Positions 26,158 to 35,368 are shown, counted from the stretch's first letter. The stretch is DNA of 64,000 nt from JAIBJN01 sp963838795 (GCA_963838795.1 CAWISL010000011.1:490635-554634), one strand, 5' to 3'. The notes: generated by a model from the sequence alone, not told the origin. Numbers and translations: made by a program.

Positions 26158-26765
26158 GCCCGTTGATCCCAATGGTCGTCGAGCAGACGTCGAGAGGCGA
26201 GCGCGCCTTCGACATCTACTCGCGGCTTCTGAACGAAAGAATCATCTTTCTCGGCACTCCGGTGGACGACCAGATCGCCAACCTGATCGTGGCGCAGCTG
26301 ATCCACCTCGAGTCCGAGGACCCCGACAAGGACATCTCCATCTACATCAACTCGCCGGGCGGCTCGGTCTACGCCGGCATGGCCATCTACGACACGATGC
26401 AGTACATCAAGCCCGACGTTCAGACGATCTGCGTCGGGATCGCGATGTCGATGGGCGCGCTCCTCCTGGCCGGCGGCACCGACGGCAAGCGAATGGCGAC
26501 GCCGCACTCGAAGATCCTCATCCACCAGGTCTCGGCCGGCTTCCAGGGCCAGGCGACCGACATCGAGATCCAGGCGCGGGAGACGCTCTCCATGAAGCGC
26601 CTGCTCGAGGAGATCTTCGCCCGCCACACGAAGCAGGATCTGGAGAAGGTCGCGAAGGACATGGAGCGCGACTACTTCATGACCGCGCAGGAAGCGCTGG
26701 ATTACGGCATCATCGACACCGTGATCGAGCACCGAGGCGCGCCGAAGATGGCGGCGGCGTCCTAG
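26154..26765 (+). CDS. clpP: ATP-dependent Clp protease proteolytic subunit
   Basis: 203 residues. The catalytic triad is intact: Ser99 in GIAMSMGALL, His124 in ILIHQVS and Asp173 in MERDYFM. INSPGGSVYAGMAIYDTMQ provides the oxyanion strand and head domain. GGAGG lies just before the ATG at 26154, which overlaps the tig stop. It forms the barrel protease with ClpX encoded 36 bases downstream. Length and sequence are standard. Confidence 0.96.
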   Translation: MSPLIPMVVEQTSRGERAFDIYSRLLNERIIFLGTPVDDQIANLIVAQLIHLESEDPDKDISIYINSPGGSVYAGMAIYDTMQYIKPDVQTICVGIAMSMGALLLAGGTDGKRMATPHSKILIHQVSAGFQGQATDIEIQARETLSMKRLLEEIFARHTKQDLEKVAKDMERDYFMTAQEALDYGIIDTVIEHRGAPKMAAAS

Positions 26766-26801
26766 TCAGCCGAGCGATTTCGAGGTACAAGGTAGAGAGA
26801 C

Positions 26802-28076
26802 ATGGCCCGAGCGACCGACGGCAACGAACAGCTTCTCTGCAGCTTCTGCGGCAAGAGCCAGCGGCAGGTGAAGAAGCTCATCGCCGGTCCCGGCGTCTAC
26901 ATCTGCGACGAGTGCATCGATCTCTGTAACGAGATCATCGACGAGGAGCTCACCTCCCCGGCGCAGCTCGACCTCGACAATCTCCCGCGGCCGAAGGAGA
27001 TCTACTCGATCCTGAACGACTACGTCGTCGGGCAGGAAGAGGCCAAGCGCACGCTCTCGGTTGCCGTCTACAACCACTACAAGCGCGTGCAGATGGCGGC
27101 CGACGAAGACGACGTCGAGCTCTCGAAGTCGAACATCCTCCTGCTCGGCCCCACCGGCTGCGGAAAGACACTGCTGGCGCAGACGCTCGCCCGGATCCTG
27201 AACGTCCCCTTCGCGATCGCCGACGCCACGGCGCTCACCGAGGCCGGCTACGTGGGCGAGGACGTGGAGAACATCCTCCTGAAGCTGATCCAGGCGGCCG
27301 ACTTCGACGTCAAGAAGGCCGAGACCGGGATCATCTACATCGACGAGGTCGACAAGATCGCCCGCAAGGCGGACAACCCGTCGATCACGCGCGACGTCTC
27401 GGGGGAGGGCGTGCAGCAGGCGCTCCTCAAGATCCTCGAGGGCACGGTGGCGAGCGTCCCGCCCCAGGGCGGCCGCAAGCATCCGCACCAGGAGTTCCTC
27501 TCGATCGATACGACGAACGTCCTCTTCATCTGCGGCGGCGCGTTCGCCGGGCTGGAGAAGCTGATCTCCAAGCGGATCGGCAAGAACCAGGTCGGCTTCG
27601 GCGCCGACGTGAAGTCGCGCAAGTCGGTCGAGTCGACGGAGCTGCTCTCCTCGGTGATGCCGGAGGACCTCCTCTCCTATGGGCTCATCCCGGAGTTCAT
27701 CGGCCGGCTCCCGGTCGTCTCCGCGGTGCACCAGCTCACGCGTGAGGATCTCGTCCAGATCCTGCTCGAGCCGAAGAACGCGCTCGTCAAGCAGTACCAG
27801 CGCTTCTTCTCGTACGACAGCGTCGAGCTCGTCTTCACCGAGGACGCGCTCTGGCAGATCTCGGACAAGGCGCTCGAGCGCGAGACCGGCGCCCGCGGCC
27901 TCCGCTCGATCATCGAGCTGGCCCTCCTGGACGTCATGTTCGAGCTCCCGTCCCGCAAGGACGTCTCCAAGTGCGTGATCACGAAGGAGACGATCGAGCG
28001 CAACCTCCGCCCGACGCTCGTCACGAGCGGCGGCGCCGCGCTCGCCCTGGACGAGCTCGAAGAAGAGTCGGCCTAG
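26802..28076 (+). CDS. clpX: ATP-dependent Clp protease ATPase subunit ClpX
   Basis: 424 residues. The N-terminal zinc-binding domain shows the four cysteines (LLCSFCGKSQ and YICDECIDLC). The AAA+ module has Walker A GPTGCGKT, the pore-1 loop GYVGEDVENI and Walker B IIYIDEVDKIARK. The IGF-type ClpP-docking loop appears as RIGKNQVGFGAD. The sensor II region GARGLRSIIE lies near the C-terminus. It unfolds tagged substrates into ClpP. Third gene of the tig-clpP-clpX operon. Confidence 0.97.
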   Translation: MARATDGNEQLLCSFCGKSQRQVKKLIAGPGVYICDECIDLCNEIIDEELTSPAQLDLDNLPRPKEIYSILNDYVVGQEEAKRTLSVAVYNHYKRVQMAADEDDVELSKSNILLLGPTGCGKTLLAQTLARILNVPFAIADATALTEAGYVGEDVENILLKLIQAADFDVKKAETGIIYIDEVDKIARKADNPSITRDVSGEGVQQALLKILEGTVASVPPQGGRKHPHQEFLSIDTTNVLFICGGAFAGLEKLISKRIGKNQVGFGADVKSRKSVESTELLSSVMPEDLLSYGLIPEFIGRLPVVSAVHQLTREDLVQILLEPKNALVKQYQRFFSYDSVELVFTEDALWQISDKALERETGARGLRSIIELALLDVMFELPSRKDVSKCVITKETIERNLRPTLVTSGGAALALDELEEESA

Positions 28077-28093
28077 CCCCCGGCCGCGCAGGC

Positions 28094-29023
28094 GTGAGCC
28101 GCGTCTACGCGAGCCTCCCGCTGACCGGGCCGGCGGCGGCGCTCGCCCGCGACGTGCTACGCGGGGCCGAGCTCGCGCTCGAAACGCGCGGCGGAGCGGA
28201 GCTCGTTCCGCTCGACAGCTTCGGCAAAGACCGGGACGCACAGGCAGTCGGCAACGCGTGGCGCGCCGCGGACGACAGCGATGCGCTCGCCTACCTGGGT
28301 GACTTTCACTCCTCCCAGGTGCTGGAGACCGCGCCGATCCTCGGCGAAGCCGGCCTGCTCCAGGTGACGCCGGTGGCCACCTTTGCCGACTTACGCGGCG
28401 CGACCCTGGTCCGACTGATGCCGCACGACGGCGTCGGCGCACGGGCGGTCGCCGACTGGCTCGCGGGCGTCGGGGCACGTGTGCTGCTGATCGTCCATGA
28501 CCACGACGCCGACTACGGTGTCGCCGTCGGCGCGATGTGCGAAGAGGCGGCGAGAGACCGGGGCCTGAACGTGCGATCACGTCCGATCTGGGATGCCGAG
28601 GAATCGTGGGTAGATGACGTCGCGGGCGCGGACGCCGTGCTCTACGTTGGCGTCGCAGGATCCGGCGCGGTCGGTCTCTGGCGCGATCTGCACGCACACG
28701 ATTCGAGCATGTGGCTCCTCGGCTCGGAAGGCGTGGCCCATAGCTGGCTCGCGCGGGACATGGACGCCTCTGCTGCCGAGCGCACGCGCTTCTTCATTGC
28801 GCAACGTGCCCCCCTTGCCTTCTATGGCTACGAGGCGATGGCGCTGATCCTCGACTCGATCGCAGGCGGCGATCGAGCCGGAGCAGTCGAGGCCGCGCTG
28901 GGGACGAAAGACCGCGACTCGATCCTCGGGCGCTACTCGATCGATGAAGAGGGCCACACGACCACGACGGCGTACGGGCGCCTAGCAGTGGTCGGCGGTG
29001 CGCTCGTCTGGGACGAGCCCTAG
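28094..29023 (+). CDS. Periplasmic-binding-protein-like (LivK/Leu-Ile-Val-type) domain protein without signal peptide
   Basis: 309 residues starting by GTG 17 bases after clpX. The type I periplasmic-binding fold is apparent: SLPLTGPAAALARDVLRGAE at the N-terminus, a YLGDFHSSQVLETAPILGEA hinge segment, DYGVAVGAMCEEAARDRGL, and FYGYEAMALILDSI near the C-terminus, which matches the final helix of branched-chain amino acid receptors. The protein begins directly with the first strand, so no export signal is present. Either it acts in the cytoplasm as a ligand sensor, or the start is wrong. There are no ABC permease genes nearby. Confidence 0.7.
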   Translation: MSRVYASLPLTGPAAALARDVLRGAELALETRGGAELVPLDSFGKDRDAQAVGNAWRAADDSDALAYLGDFHSSQVLETAPILGEAGLLQVTPVATFADLRGATLVRLMPHDGVGARAVADWLAGVGARVLLIVHDHDADYGVAVGAMCEEAARDRGLNVRSRPIWDAEESWVDDVAGADAVLYVGVAGSGAVGLWRDLHAHDSSMWLLGSEGVAHSWLARDMDASAAERTRFFIAQRAPLAFYGYEAMALILDSIAGGDRAGAVEAALGTKDRDSILGRYSIDEEGHTTTTAYGRLAVVGGALVWDEP

Positions 29024-30985
29024 CTAGGCCGTCTCCCAGGACACGGAGCAAACCTCGACGGGTTCCTTGAAGCCTTTGAGGGTCAGCGAGCGGTCGTTCT
29101 TGACCGTGGCGTCCTTGAGGCCCACGAGGGTCGCGCGGCTCGCCAGGATCTCGCGGCCCGCGGCCGCGGCGCCGATGCGGGCCGCCGCGTGCACGCCCTT
29201 GCCGTGGTAGGTCTCCTTCGTCTTCAGAGCGCCGTCGGTGTGGACGCCGATGCGGATGTCGAACTCGAAGTCCCGGTCGATCGCCTGCTGGATGGCGGTC
29301 GCTGCCGCGACCGCGTCGGCCGGCTCCTCGAAGGCGGCGAAGAACCCGTCGCCGGTGTGGTCGACGACCTGCCCGTGGAAGTCCGCGAAGATCGCGCGAA
29401 GCGCATCGTCGTGGCGACGCAGGAGGTTCACCCAGTTCCTGTCTGAGACTGCCGTCGCCAGCTCGGTGGAGCCGACGATGTCGGTGAAGAGGAACGTCTT
29501 CATCACCTCGGTGGACGTGTCCCGTCGGAGCAGCTCGGCGACCCGGTCGGCGTCGCGAACGGCGCCGAGACGCTCGAAGCGCGCCGCGGCCGCCTGGAGC
29601 TCCCAGACGGCGGCGTCCTCGTCGCCGCCCGCGCTCAGGGCCTTGCCGAGCTGCTCGCGGGCGCGCGCCACCTCGTACGTCCCTCCGGTCGAGTCCCAGG
29701 TCGTGCGCGCGTGGCGGAACTCGTGGAAGGCGGTGCCGGCTTCGCCACGGGCGAGCGCGACCTGGCCACGCGCAAAGGCGGCGGAGGCCCGGAGCGCCGA
29801 CGTGTCGTAGACGTCCGCGATTGAAGTGAGCCGCTCCGCGTAGCCGGCGGCGCCCTCCGTCTCGCCCGCCGCGATCGCGATCTCGACGGCGGAGGGAAGT
29901 AGGCGTGCCTGGGCCGGAAGGTTGAGCGAGTCGTCGTCCGCCGCTCTCCGGATCGAGGCGAACGCTCCCTGGGCGTTCCCCTGCGCCAGGCGGAGGAGCG
30001 AGAGCCCGGGCTCGGGCGTCCGCCCGAACTCGTCGGCCTCGCGGAACGCCTGCTCGGCCTGAGCCAACTCGCCGAGCCGCAGCCTGACCTCGCCCAGCTC
30101 GTAGAAGGCGGCACCGGCAATACGCGGATTCCACGCGCGGAGCTCCTCGCCTGCGCGGTCGGCGAGCTCCTGCGCCTCGGTCAGCCGGCCCTTGAACTTC
30201 ATCACCTCGGCGTGGTTCACCCGGCACATGCCCGGGAAGGCGTTCATCGTGTTGTTCTCGCAGAAGTCGCTGGCGCGCTCGGCCCACTCGCCGGCGCTTT
30301 CGAAGTCGGCGACGTCGCGGCAGGCGCCGATCGTGTTGCAGTAGACGACGAGCGTCGAGAAGGGATCGAGCTCGCCGGCGAGCGCCGCCGCGCTCGCCTC
30401 GTCCAGGAGCAGTTTCCCCTCGGCGACCTCGCCCTGCTCGATCAGCACGTTTCCCTGACGCTGCAGCGCTCGAATCTCGAGGCTGCGGTCGCCGAAGCGG
30501 CGCCCGAGCTCCTCAGCTTGCTTGGCGAGGGCGAGCGACTCGGCGAAGCTGTTCTGGCCGAGCTCGACCAGGCTCTGCTGCAGCGCCCAGTAGCCGTGCT
30601 CGGGTGCTTCCTCCTCGAGGTCGAGGAGGCGCTTCGCGCGGCTCATCCACCCGTTCGCCATCGAGGCCTGGAGGTTGTTCTTCTGGTTGTGGGCGATCCA
30701 CGTAGCCACGAACGCGGCCCGCAGCGTGTTGCCCTGCTGGAGGTAGCCGCGGTACGCCCGCTCGAAGTACGGGTGGACCATCTCCATCTGGCCGTTCCAC
30801 ATGGCCGCCTCACCGAGCAACATCAGGTCCTCGGGGGCGAGCTCCATCGCCTCGTCCGCCGCGCGGAGGAGCTCGTAGCCCACCACCCAGTCATGCCGCT
30901 CCAGGGCGGCGCGGGCCGCGTCGAGCGGATCCTGGACGACCTGGCTCACAGGCGTGCCCTCGGGGTCATGCCCGAAGTCTGCCAC
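29024..30985 (-). CDS. TPR protein with C-terminal class III adenylate/guanylate cyclase domain
   Basis: About 653 residues from GTG 30985; longer starts would overlap valS. Residues 1-450 are helix-turn-helix TPR-like repeats (GEAAMWNGQMEMVHPYFERA and similar). The cyclase domain follows: KTFLFTDIVGSTELA gives the first metal-binding Asp and DHTGDGFFAAFEEP the second, then RIGVHTDGALKTKETYHGKG and VHAAARIGAAAAGREIL. It is soluble with no membrane helix. The TPR part probably senses protein partners and controls cNMP synthesis. Its 3' end abuts the converging gene at 28094. Confidence 0.85.
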   Translation of the reverse strand: MADFGHDPEGTPVSQVVQDPLDAARAALERHDWVVGYELLRAADEAMELAPEDLMLLGEAAMWNGQMEMVHPYFERAYRGYLQQGNTLRAAFVATWIAHNQKNNLQASMANGWMSRAKRLLDLEEEAPEHGYWALQQSLVELGQNSFAESLALAKQAEELGRRFGDRSLEIRALQRQGNVLIEQGEVAEGKLLLDEASAAALAGELDPFSTLVVYCNTIGACRDVADFESAGEWAERASDFCENNTMNAFPGMCRVNHAEVMKFKGRLTEAQELADRAGEELRAWNPRIAGAAFYELGEVRLRLGELAQAEQAFREADEFGRTPEPGLSLLRLAQGNAQGAFASIRRAADDDSLNLPAQARLLPSAVEIAIAAGETEGAAGYAERLTSIADVYDTSALRASAAFARGQVALARGEAGTAFHEFRHARTTWDSTGGTYEVARAREQLGKALSAGGDEDAAVWELQAAAARFERLGAVRDADRVAELLRRDTSTEVMKTFLFTDIVGSTELATAVSDRNWVNLLRRHDDALRAIFADFHGQVVDHTGDGFFAAFEEPADAVAAATAIQQAIDRDFEFDIRIGVHTDGALKTKETYHGKGVHAAARIGAAAAGREILASRATLVGLKDATVKNDRSLTLKGFKEPVEVCSVSWETA

Positions 30986-31006
30986 GGCGAGCGGGGTGCC
31001 TAGAAT
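30979..31006 (+). promoter_or_regulatory. Candidate promoter for valS (leaderless)
   Basis: CTGCCA, 16 bases and TAGAAT. The -10 box matches the sigma-70 consensus at five of six positions and ends 7 bases before the valS ATG at 31014, so the transcript would start at or next to the start codon. No ribosome site precedes the ATG, which agrees with leaderless translation. Confidence 0.45.
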
Positions 31007-31013
31007 CATCCGC

Positions 31014-33431
31014 ATGGAGGCGACCTATCGTCCGCAGGACGTCGAGCCGCGCTGGCAGGAGGCCTGGGAGGCCGAGGGCCTCTACCGCGCCGGGGCGGGA
31101 AAGCGCCGAGAGGAGACCTTCGTCATCGCCGTGCCGCCGCCGAACGTGACGGGAGCGCTGCACATGGGCCACGCCCTGAACGGCTCTCTCCAGGACGTGC
31201 TCGTGCGCTGGCACCGTATGCGCGGGTTCGACACGCTCTGGCAGCCCGGGTACGACCACGCGGGGATCTCGACCCAGAACGTCGTCGAGAAGCAACTCGT
31301 CGCCGAGGGCACGTCGCGCAAGGCGATCGGCCGCGAGGCTTTCGTCGAGCGGGTGTGGCGCCATCTCGAGGAGACGGGGCGCACGATCATGGGCCAGTAC
31401 CGGCGGCTCGGCGCCTCGCTCGCCTACGACCGCGAGCGCTTCACCATGGACCCCGCCTACGTCGAGGCGGTCATGCGCTTCTTCGTCTCGAGCTGGGAGC
31501 GCGGCTGGATCTACCGGGCGAACCGGATCGTGAACTGGTGCCCGTACCACGAGACAGCAATCTCGGACCTCGAGGTCGTCCACGAGCCGATGGACGACAC
31601 GCTGACGTTCGCCGTCTATCCGTTGGCCGACGGCTCCGGCTCGATCACGGTCGCCACTGCGAGGCCGGCGACGATCCTCGCCGACGTTGCCGTTGCAGTT
31701 CATCCCGAGGACGACCGTTACCGCGCCGTGGTCGGCAAGGAGGTCGTCGTCCCGTTCGTCGAGCGTCGCGTGCCGGTGGTCGCGGACGACCTCGTCGACC
31801 CGGAGTTCGGCACCGGAGCGCTCAAGGTCACGCCGGGCCACGACCCCGTCGACTTCGAGATCGGCCGCCGGCATGACCTGCCGGTCCTGACGGTGATCGG
31901 CCTCGACGGCCGCATGAGCGACGACGCGGGAGCCCTGGTCGGCCTGACCCAGGAGGACGCCGACGCCGCCGTCGTCGCCTGGCTCGAGGAGCACGGCCAG
32001 CTGGAGGCGCGAGAGCCCTACCGCCACAACGTCGGCACGTGCGAGCGCTGCCACACGCGCATCGAGCCGCTCGTCTCGCTCCAGTGGTGGCTCGCCATGG
32101 AGGAGCCGCGCAAGCCCGCCTTGGCCGCGCTCCGGGAGGGCCGTGTCCGCTACCACCCGGAGTCCCAGCACTCCTTCGCGGTCCGGTCGCTCGAGGAGAT
32201 CCCCGACTGGAACGTCTCCCGGCAGCTCTGGTGGGGCCATCAGCTGCCCATCTGGTACTGCCCGGACGGCCACCCGACCTGCGCCTGGCCGCCCCCGCGT
32301 GCGTGCGCGGAGTGCGGCTCGGCCGAGCTGGAGCGCGACCCCGACGTGCTCGACACCTGGTTCTCCTCGGCCCTCTGGCCGTATGCCACGCTCGGCTGGC
32401 CGGAGGACACAGAGGATCTCCTGCGCTACTACCCGGGCGACGTCAACTCGACCGCGCGGGAGATCATCCGCCTCTGGGTGAATCGCATGATCTGGACGGG
32501 TATCGAGCTCGTGGGGGACGTCCCGTTCCAGGACGTGATCATCCACTCGACCGTGCTCGCACCCGATGGCCGGCGCATGTCGAAGAGCCTCGGCACCGGC
32601 ATCGACCCGCTCGAGATGATCGACGAGCACGGCGCCGACGCCACGCGCTACGGGCTCCTGAAGATGTCGTCCACCCAGGACGTGCGCTTCTCCGAAGGCG
32701 CGGTTCTCGAGGGTCGCAAGCTCGCGACGAAGCTCTGGAACGTGGCGCGCCTCCTCCTCATGAACGCGGAGGGAGTCGAGCCCGAGGCCAGGCCGCGGGC
32801 GCTGGAGGAGCGCTGGATCCTGGCGCGGCTCGACGCGGTTCGGGCCGAGCTCGAGGATGCCTGGGCGCGATTCGACTTCGCGGCGGCGGCGAAGGCGCTC
32901 TACGGCCTCACCTTCGACGACTTCTGCGACTGGTACGCAGAGGCGATCAAGCCGCGCCTGTACGAGGACGACCCCGACGCCGCGGCCACGGCTCTCGCCG
33001 CCCTTGAGCGGCTGCTCGCGCTGCTCCACCCGGTGCTGCCCCACGTGACCGAGGAGATCTGGGCCCAGCTGCCCGATCGCCGGGCGCGTCTCATCGTCAC
33101 GCCGTGGCCCGAGCCGGAGGGGCGCTTCGCCTCGGATGCAGACGCCCTCGAGCGCGTTCGCGATGCCGCCGAGATCGCGCGCAGGAGCGGCGTCCTGGTC
33201 GAGCTTCCCGCCGACGAGCGCCGCATCCTCGACGCGGTCGTCCGCGCGGAACAGCTCCCGGTGAACGGCAGTCGCGAAGGGGAGATCGCGCGCCTCCGGA
33301 ACGAGGTCGCGCGCTCCGAGGGCATGCTCGGCAACGAAAGCTTCGTCGCGAACGCCCCGGCCGACGTGGTCGAGGGCGAGCGCGAGAAGCTGGCGCGCTA
33401 CCGGCGCGAGCTCGATGCGCTCGGCGACTGA
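31014..33431 (+). CDS. valS: Valyl-tRNA synthetase
   Basis: 805 residues. Class I signature HIGH appears as PPPNVTGALHMGHALN and KMSKS as GRRMSKSLGTGIDP. The CP1 editing domain is visible between them (VATARPATILADVAVAVHPED, PGHDPVDFEIG), with editing-site VSRQLWWGHQLPIWYC just after. A C-terminal anticodon-binding domain follows, and the final coiled coil is short. It charges tRNA-Val and edits Thr-tRNA. Intact; overlaps folC by 17 bases, so the two are cotranscribed. Confidence 0.96.
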   Translation: MEATYRPQDVEPRWQEAWEAEGLYRAGAGKRREETFVIAVPPPNVTGALHMGHALNGSLQDVLVRWHRMRGFDTLWQPGYDHAGISTQNVVEKQLVAEGTSRKAIGREAFVERVWRHLEETGRTIMGQYRRLGASLAYDRERFTMDPAYVEAVMRFFVSSWERGWIYRANRIVNWCPYHETAISDLEVVHEPMDDTLTFAVYPLADGSGSITVATARPATILADVAVAVHPEDDRYRAVVGKEVVVPFVERRVPVVADDLVDPEFGTGALKVTPGHDPVDFEIGRRHDLPVLTVIGLDGRMSDDAGALVGLTQEDADAAVVAWLEEHGQLEAREPYRHNVGTCERCHTRIEPLVSLQWWLAMEEPRKPALAALREGRVRYHPESQHSFAVRSLEEIPDWNVSRQLWWGHQLPIWYCPDGHPTCAWPPPRACAECGSAELERDPDVLDTWFSSALWPYATLGWPEDTEDLLRYYPGDVNSTAREIIRLWVNRMIWTGIELVGDVPFQDVIIHSTVLAPDGRRMSKSLGTGIDPLEMIDEHGADATRYGLLKMSSTQDVRFSEGAVLEGRKLATKLWNVARLLLMNAEGVEPEARPRALEERWILARLDAVRAELEDAWARFDFAAAAKALYGLTFDDFCDWYAEAIKPRLYEDDPDAAATALAALERLLALLHPVLPHVTEEIWAQLPDRRARLIVTPWPEPEGRFASDADALERVRDAAEIARRSGVLVELPADERRILDAVVRAEQLPVNGSREGEIARLRNEVARSEGMLGNESFVANAPADVVEGEREKLARYRRELDALGD

Positions 33432-34551
33432 GAGCGTCCGCTGGCTCGAGTCGCTGAGCCCGTGGCCCGAGGAGTTCGGCGTGGGGCGGATCGGCGAGCT
33501 TCTGCGTCGCATCGGAAGCCCACAGCGCCGGTTCCGTGCGGTCCACGTCGTCGGAACGAACGGGAAGACGACGACGGCGCGCTCGGCCGAGGCGCTGCTC
33601 CTGGCCGAGGGTGTGGGCGTCGGCACCTACACCTCGCCGCATGTCGTCTCCTGGAGCGAGCGGATCCGCGTCGACGGGGAGGAGGCCGATCTCGAGACTG
33701 TGCTCGGGCGTGTCCGAGGCGAGGCGGAGGCGCTCGGGGCCACGCAGTTCGAGGCGCTGACTGCGGCGGCCTTCGCGGAGTTCGCGTCCGCGGGAATCGA
33801 GATCGCGGTCGTGGAAGCGGGCCTCGGGGGGCGGCACGACGCGACGAACGTGCTCGACGCCCCGGTCGTCGTCCTCACGAATGTGAGCCTCGAGCACACG
33901 GATGTGCTCGGCGCGACGCGGGAGGAGATCGCGGTCGAGAAGCTTGCCGTCGTCGCGCCGGGCACGCTCGTCGTACTCGGTGAGCCCGAGTGGGAGGAGG
34001 CTGCCCGCGAGGCGGGGGCGGCCGGCGTGACTGTCGTCGCCGGCTCGAGCGGCGTCCTCGCGCACGCCGCGGTGGAGTCCGTCCTCGGCCGCACTGTCGA
34101 CCCTGCACCCCTCGAGGACGTCGTCGTCCCAGGAAGGCTCGAGCGGATCTGCGAGGCTCCTCTCGAGATCTGGGACGGCGCGCACAACCTCGCCGGCGTT
34201 GGCTACATGCTCACGCGCGTCCCGCGAGCGGACTGGGTGGTGATCGCGTCCATCCTGGACGACAAGGACGCCGCCGGGATGCTAGCCGCGCTCTCGGCGC
34301 TCGGAGGACGCCTCGTGGCGACGTCGTCGTCAAGCGCTCGCGCCCTTCCAGCGGACGAGCTCGCGGCATTCGCACAGCCGTTCTTTGGCCAGGTCGAGGT
34401 CGTGCCGGAGCCCAGTCTGGCGCGCTCGCGGGGACGAGAGCTGGCCGGCCGGGACGGCGCTCTGCTCGTCACGGGCTCCCTCTACCTGCTCGCGGACCTG
34501 GCCTCCGTCCGCCCTTCGTGTCTACCATGGCAAGCGTCGGCGAACGGCTGA
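33415..34551 (+). CDS. folC: Folylpolyglutamate synthase/dihydrofolate synthase
   Basis: 378 residues, start ATG 33415 inside the end of valS. Mur-ligase fold: P-loop VVGTNGKTTTARS (Lys51), the folate-site TYTSPHVVSWSERIRVDG, VVEAGLGGRHDATN, TNVSLEHTDVLG and the C-terminal-domain start EIWDGAHNLAGVGYM. It adds glutamate to folates in the cytoplasm. valS-folC adjacency is common in bacteria. The 3' end overlaps the next small gene by 25 bases. Confidence 0.93.
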   Translation: MRSATESVRWLESLSPWPEEFGVGRIGELLRRIGSPQRRFRAVHVVGTNGKTTTARSAEALLLAEGVGVGTYTSPHVVSWSERIRVDGEEADLETVLGRVRGEAEALGATQFEALTAAAFAEFASAGIEIAVVEAGLGGRHDATNVLDAPVVVLTNVSLEHTDVLGATREEIAVEKLAVVAPGTLVVLGEPEWEEAAREAGAAGVTVVAGSSGVLAHAAVESVLGRTVDPAPLEDVVVPGRLERICEAPLEIWDGAHNLAGVGYMLTRVPRADWVVIASILDDKDAAGMLAALSALGGRLVATSSSSARALPADELAAFAQPFFGQVEVVPEPSLARSRGRELAGRDGALLVTGSLYLLADLASVRPSCLPWQASANG

Positions 34552-34640
34552 GCATCTTCGTGCTTGCCGCGGTCGTGCTCGTTGCGATCGTGGCTCTCGC
34601 GTTTGGCGCCGGGTGGTTCGTCGGGAAGGTCTTGTTGTGA
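34527..34640 (+). CDS. 37-residue single-pass membrane protein
   Basis: MASVGERLSIFVLAAVVLVA begins with a short polar N-terminus and then one 22-residue hydrophobic helix (about 9-32), ending WFVGKVLL. It starts inside folC and its TGA overlaps the next gene's GTG. Both couplings support translation. Too short for family assignment; no known function. Confidence 0.55.
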   Translation: MASVGERLSIFVLAAVVLVAIVALAFGAGWFVGKVLL

Positions 34641-35164
34641 CGCGTCTACACCTCTTACTCGCCCAGACGACGACCACGGACGACAGCGATCCGCTGGGCT
34701 TCGTCGGCGACTTCTTCGACTCGGAGGCGTGGCTTGTCATCCGCAACGTCACCCTCTTCTTCCTCGTCGTCTTCTGGCTCGCCTCGGCCTACTGGGTCTA
34801 CAAGGACGCGCGGCGCCGGATCGAGGACCCTTGGCTCCTCGCCATGGCCGTCGCGCTCGGGATCTTCCCCCCGTTCGTCGGGCCGCTCCTCTACATGTTC
34901 TTCCGCCCGCCCGAGTACCTCGAGGACGTGCGCGAGCGCGAGCTCGAGATCAAGGCGATGGAGGACAGCCTGGACGTCGCCGAGCGCTGCCCCGTGTGCC
35001 GGGCGGCGATCGAGCCCACGTTCCTTGCCTGTCCCGTCTGCACGACGAAGCTGAAGGAGTCGTGCCGGCGCTGCAAGGCTCCGCTCGAGCCGCTCTGGCA
35101 GATGTGCCCGTTCTGCGAGACCCCGGTCGAGTCGCCCCGCGCGGTCGAGAACCTTTCGGGTTAA
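34637..35164 (+). CDS. Membrane protein with double zinc ribbon
   Basis: 175 residues. The GTG at 34637 overlaps the stop of the tiny upstream gene. Two helices (about 33-57 and 66-90) flank a YWVYKDARRRIEDPWLLAM loop. A linker with ERELEIKAMEDSL follows, then four CxxC knuckles: CPVCRAAIE, CPVCTTKLK, CRRCKAPLE and CPFCETPVE, a DZANK-like double zinc ribbon facing the cytoplasm. It is probably a membrane-bound adaptor. The location between folC and ndk suggests a conserved actinobacterial neighbourhood, but its role is unknown. Confidence 0.75.
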   Translation: MTRLHLLLAQTTTTDDSDPLGFVGDFFDSEAWLVIRNVTLFFLVVFWLASAYWVYKDARRRIEDPWLLAMAVALGIFPPFVGPLLYMFFRPPEYLEDVRERELEIKAMEDSLDVAERCPVCRAAIEPTFLACPVCTTKLKESCRRCKAPLEPLWQMCPFCETPVESPRAVENLSG

Positions 35165-35173
35165 CCTAGCTTC

Positions 35174-35368
35174 GTGGAGATCCTCCTCGCCCAGCACGCC
35201 GAGGACGGCGGCGGCGGCTCGTTTGCGATCACGATGATCGCGCTCGTCGCCATGATCATCCCGTGGTTCGTGCTCGCCTACGTTTCCTGGATCTTCTGGA
35301 AGGCGAAGAAGCGGGACGAGGCCGAGGAACGCCGAACAGAGGCATGGCGGAACGCACCCTCGTCCTGA
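35174..35368 (+). CDS. 64-residue single-pass membrane protein
   Basis: Starts with GTG 35174 (MEILLAQHAEDGGGG). One helix (about 18-42, ITMIALVAMIIPWFVLAYVS) is followed by a basic/acidic cytoplasmic tail (KAKKRDEAEERRTEAW). It overlaps ndk by 25 bases, supporting cotranslation. With the two preceding genes it forms a trio of small membrane proteins of unknown function. Confidence 0.6.
   Translation: MEILLAQHAEDGGGGSFAITMIALVAMIIPWFVLAYVSWIFWKAKKRDEAEERRTEAWRNAPSS

Noticed and set aside
26766..28697. 643-codon minus-strand open frame
   Set aside because: Antisense of clpX, which has all catalytic motifs on the plus strand.
30966..33626. 886-codon minus-strand open frame
   Set aside because: Exact antisense of valS and folC; no family pattern, low-complexity charged composition.
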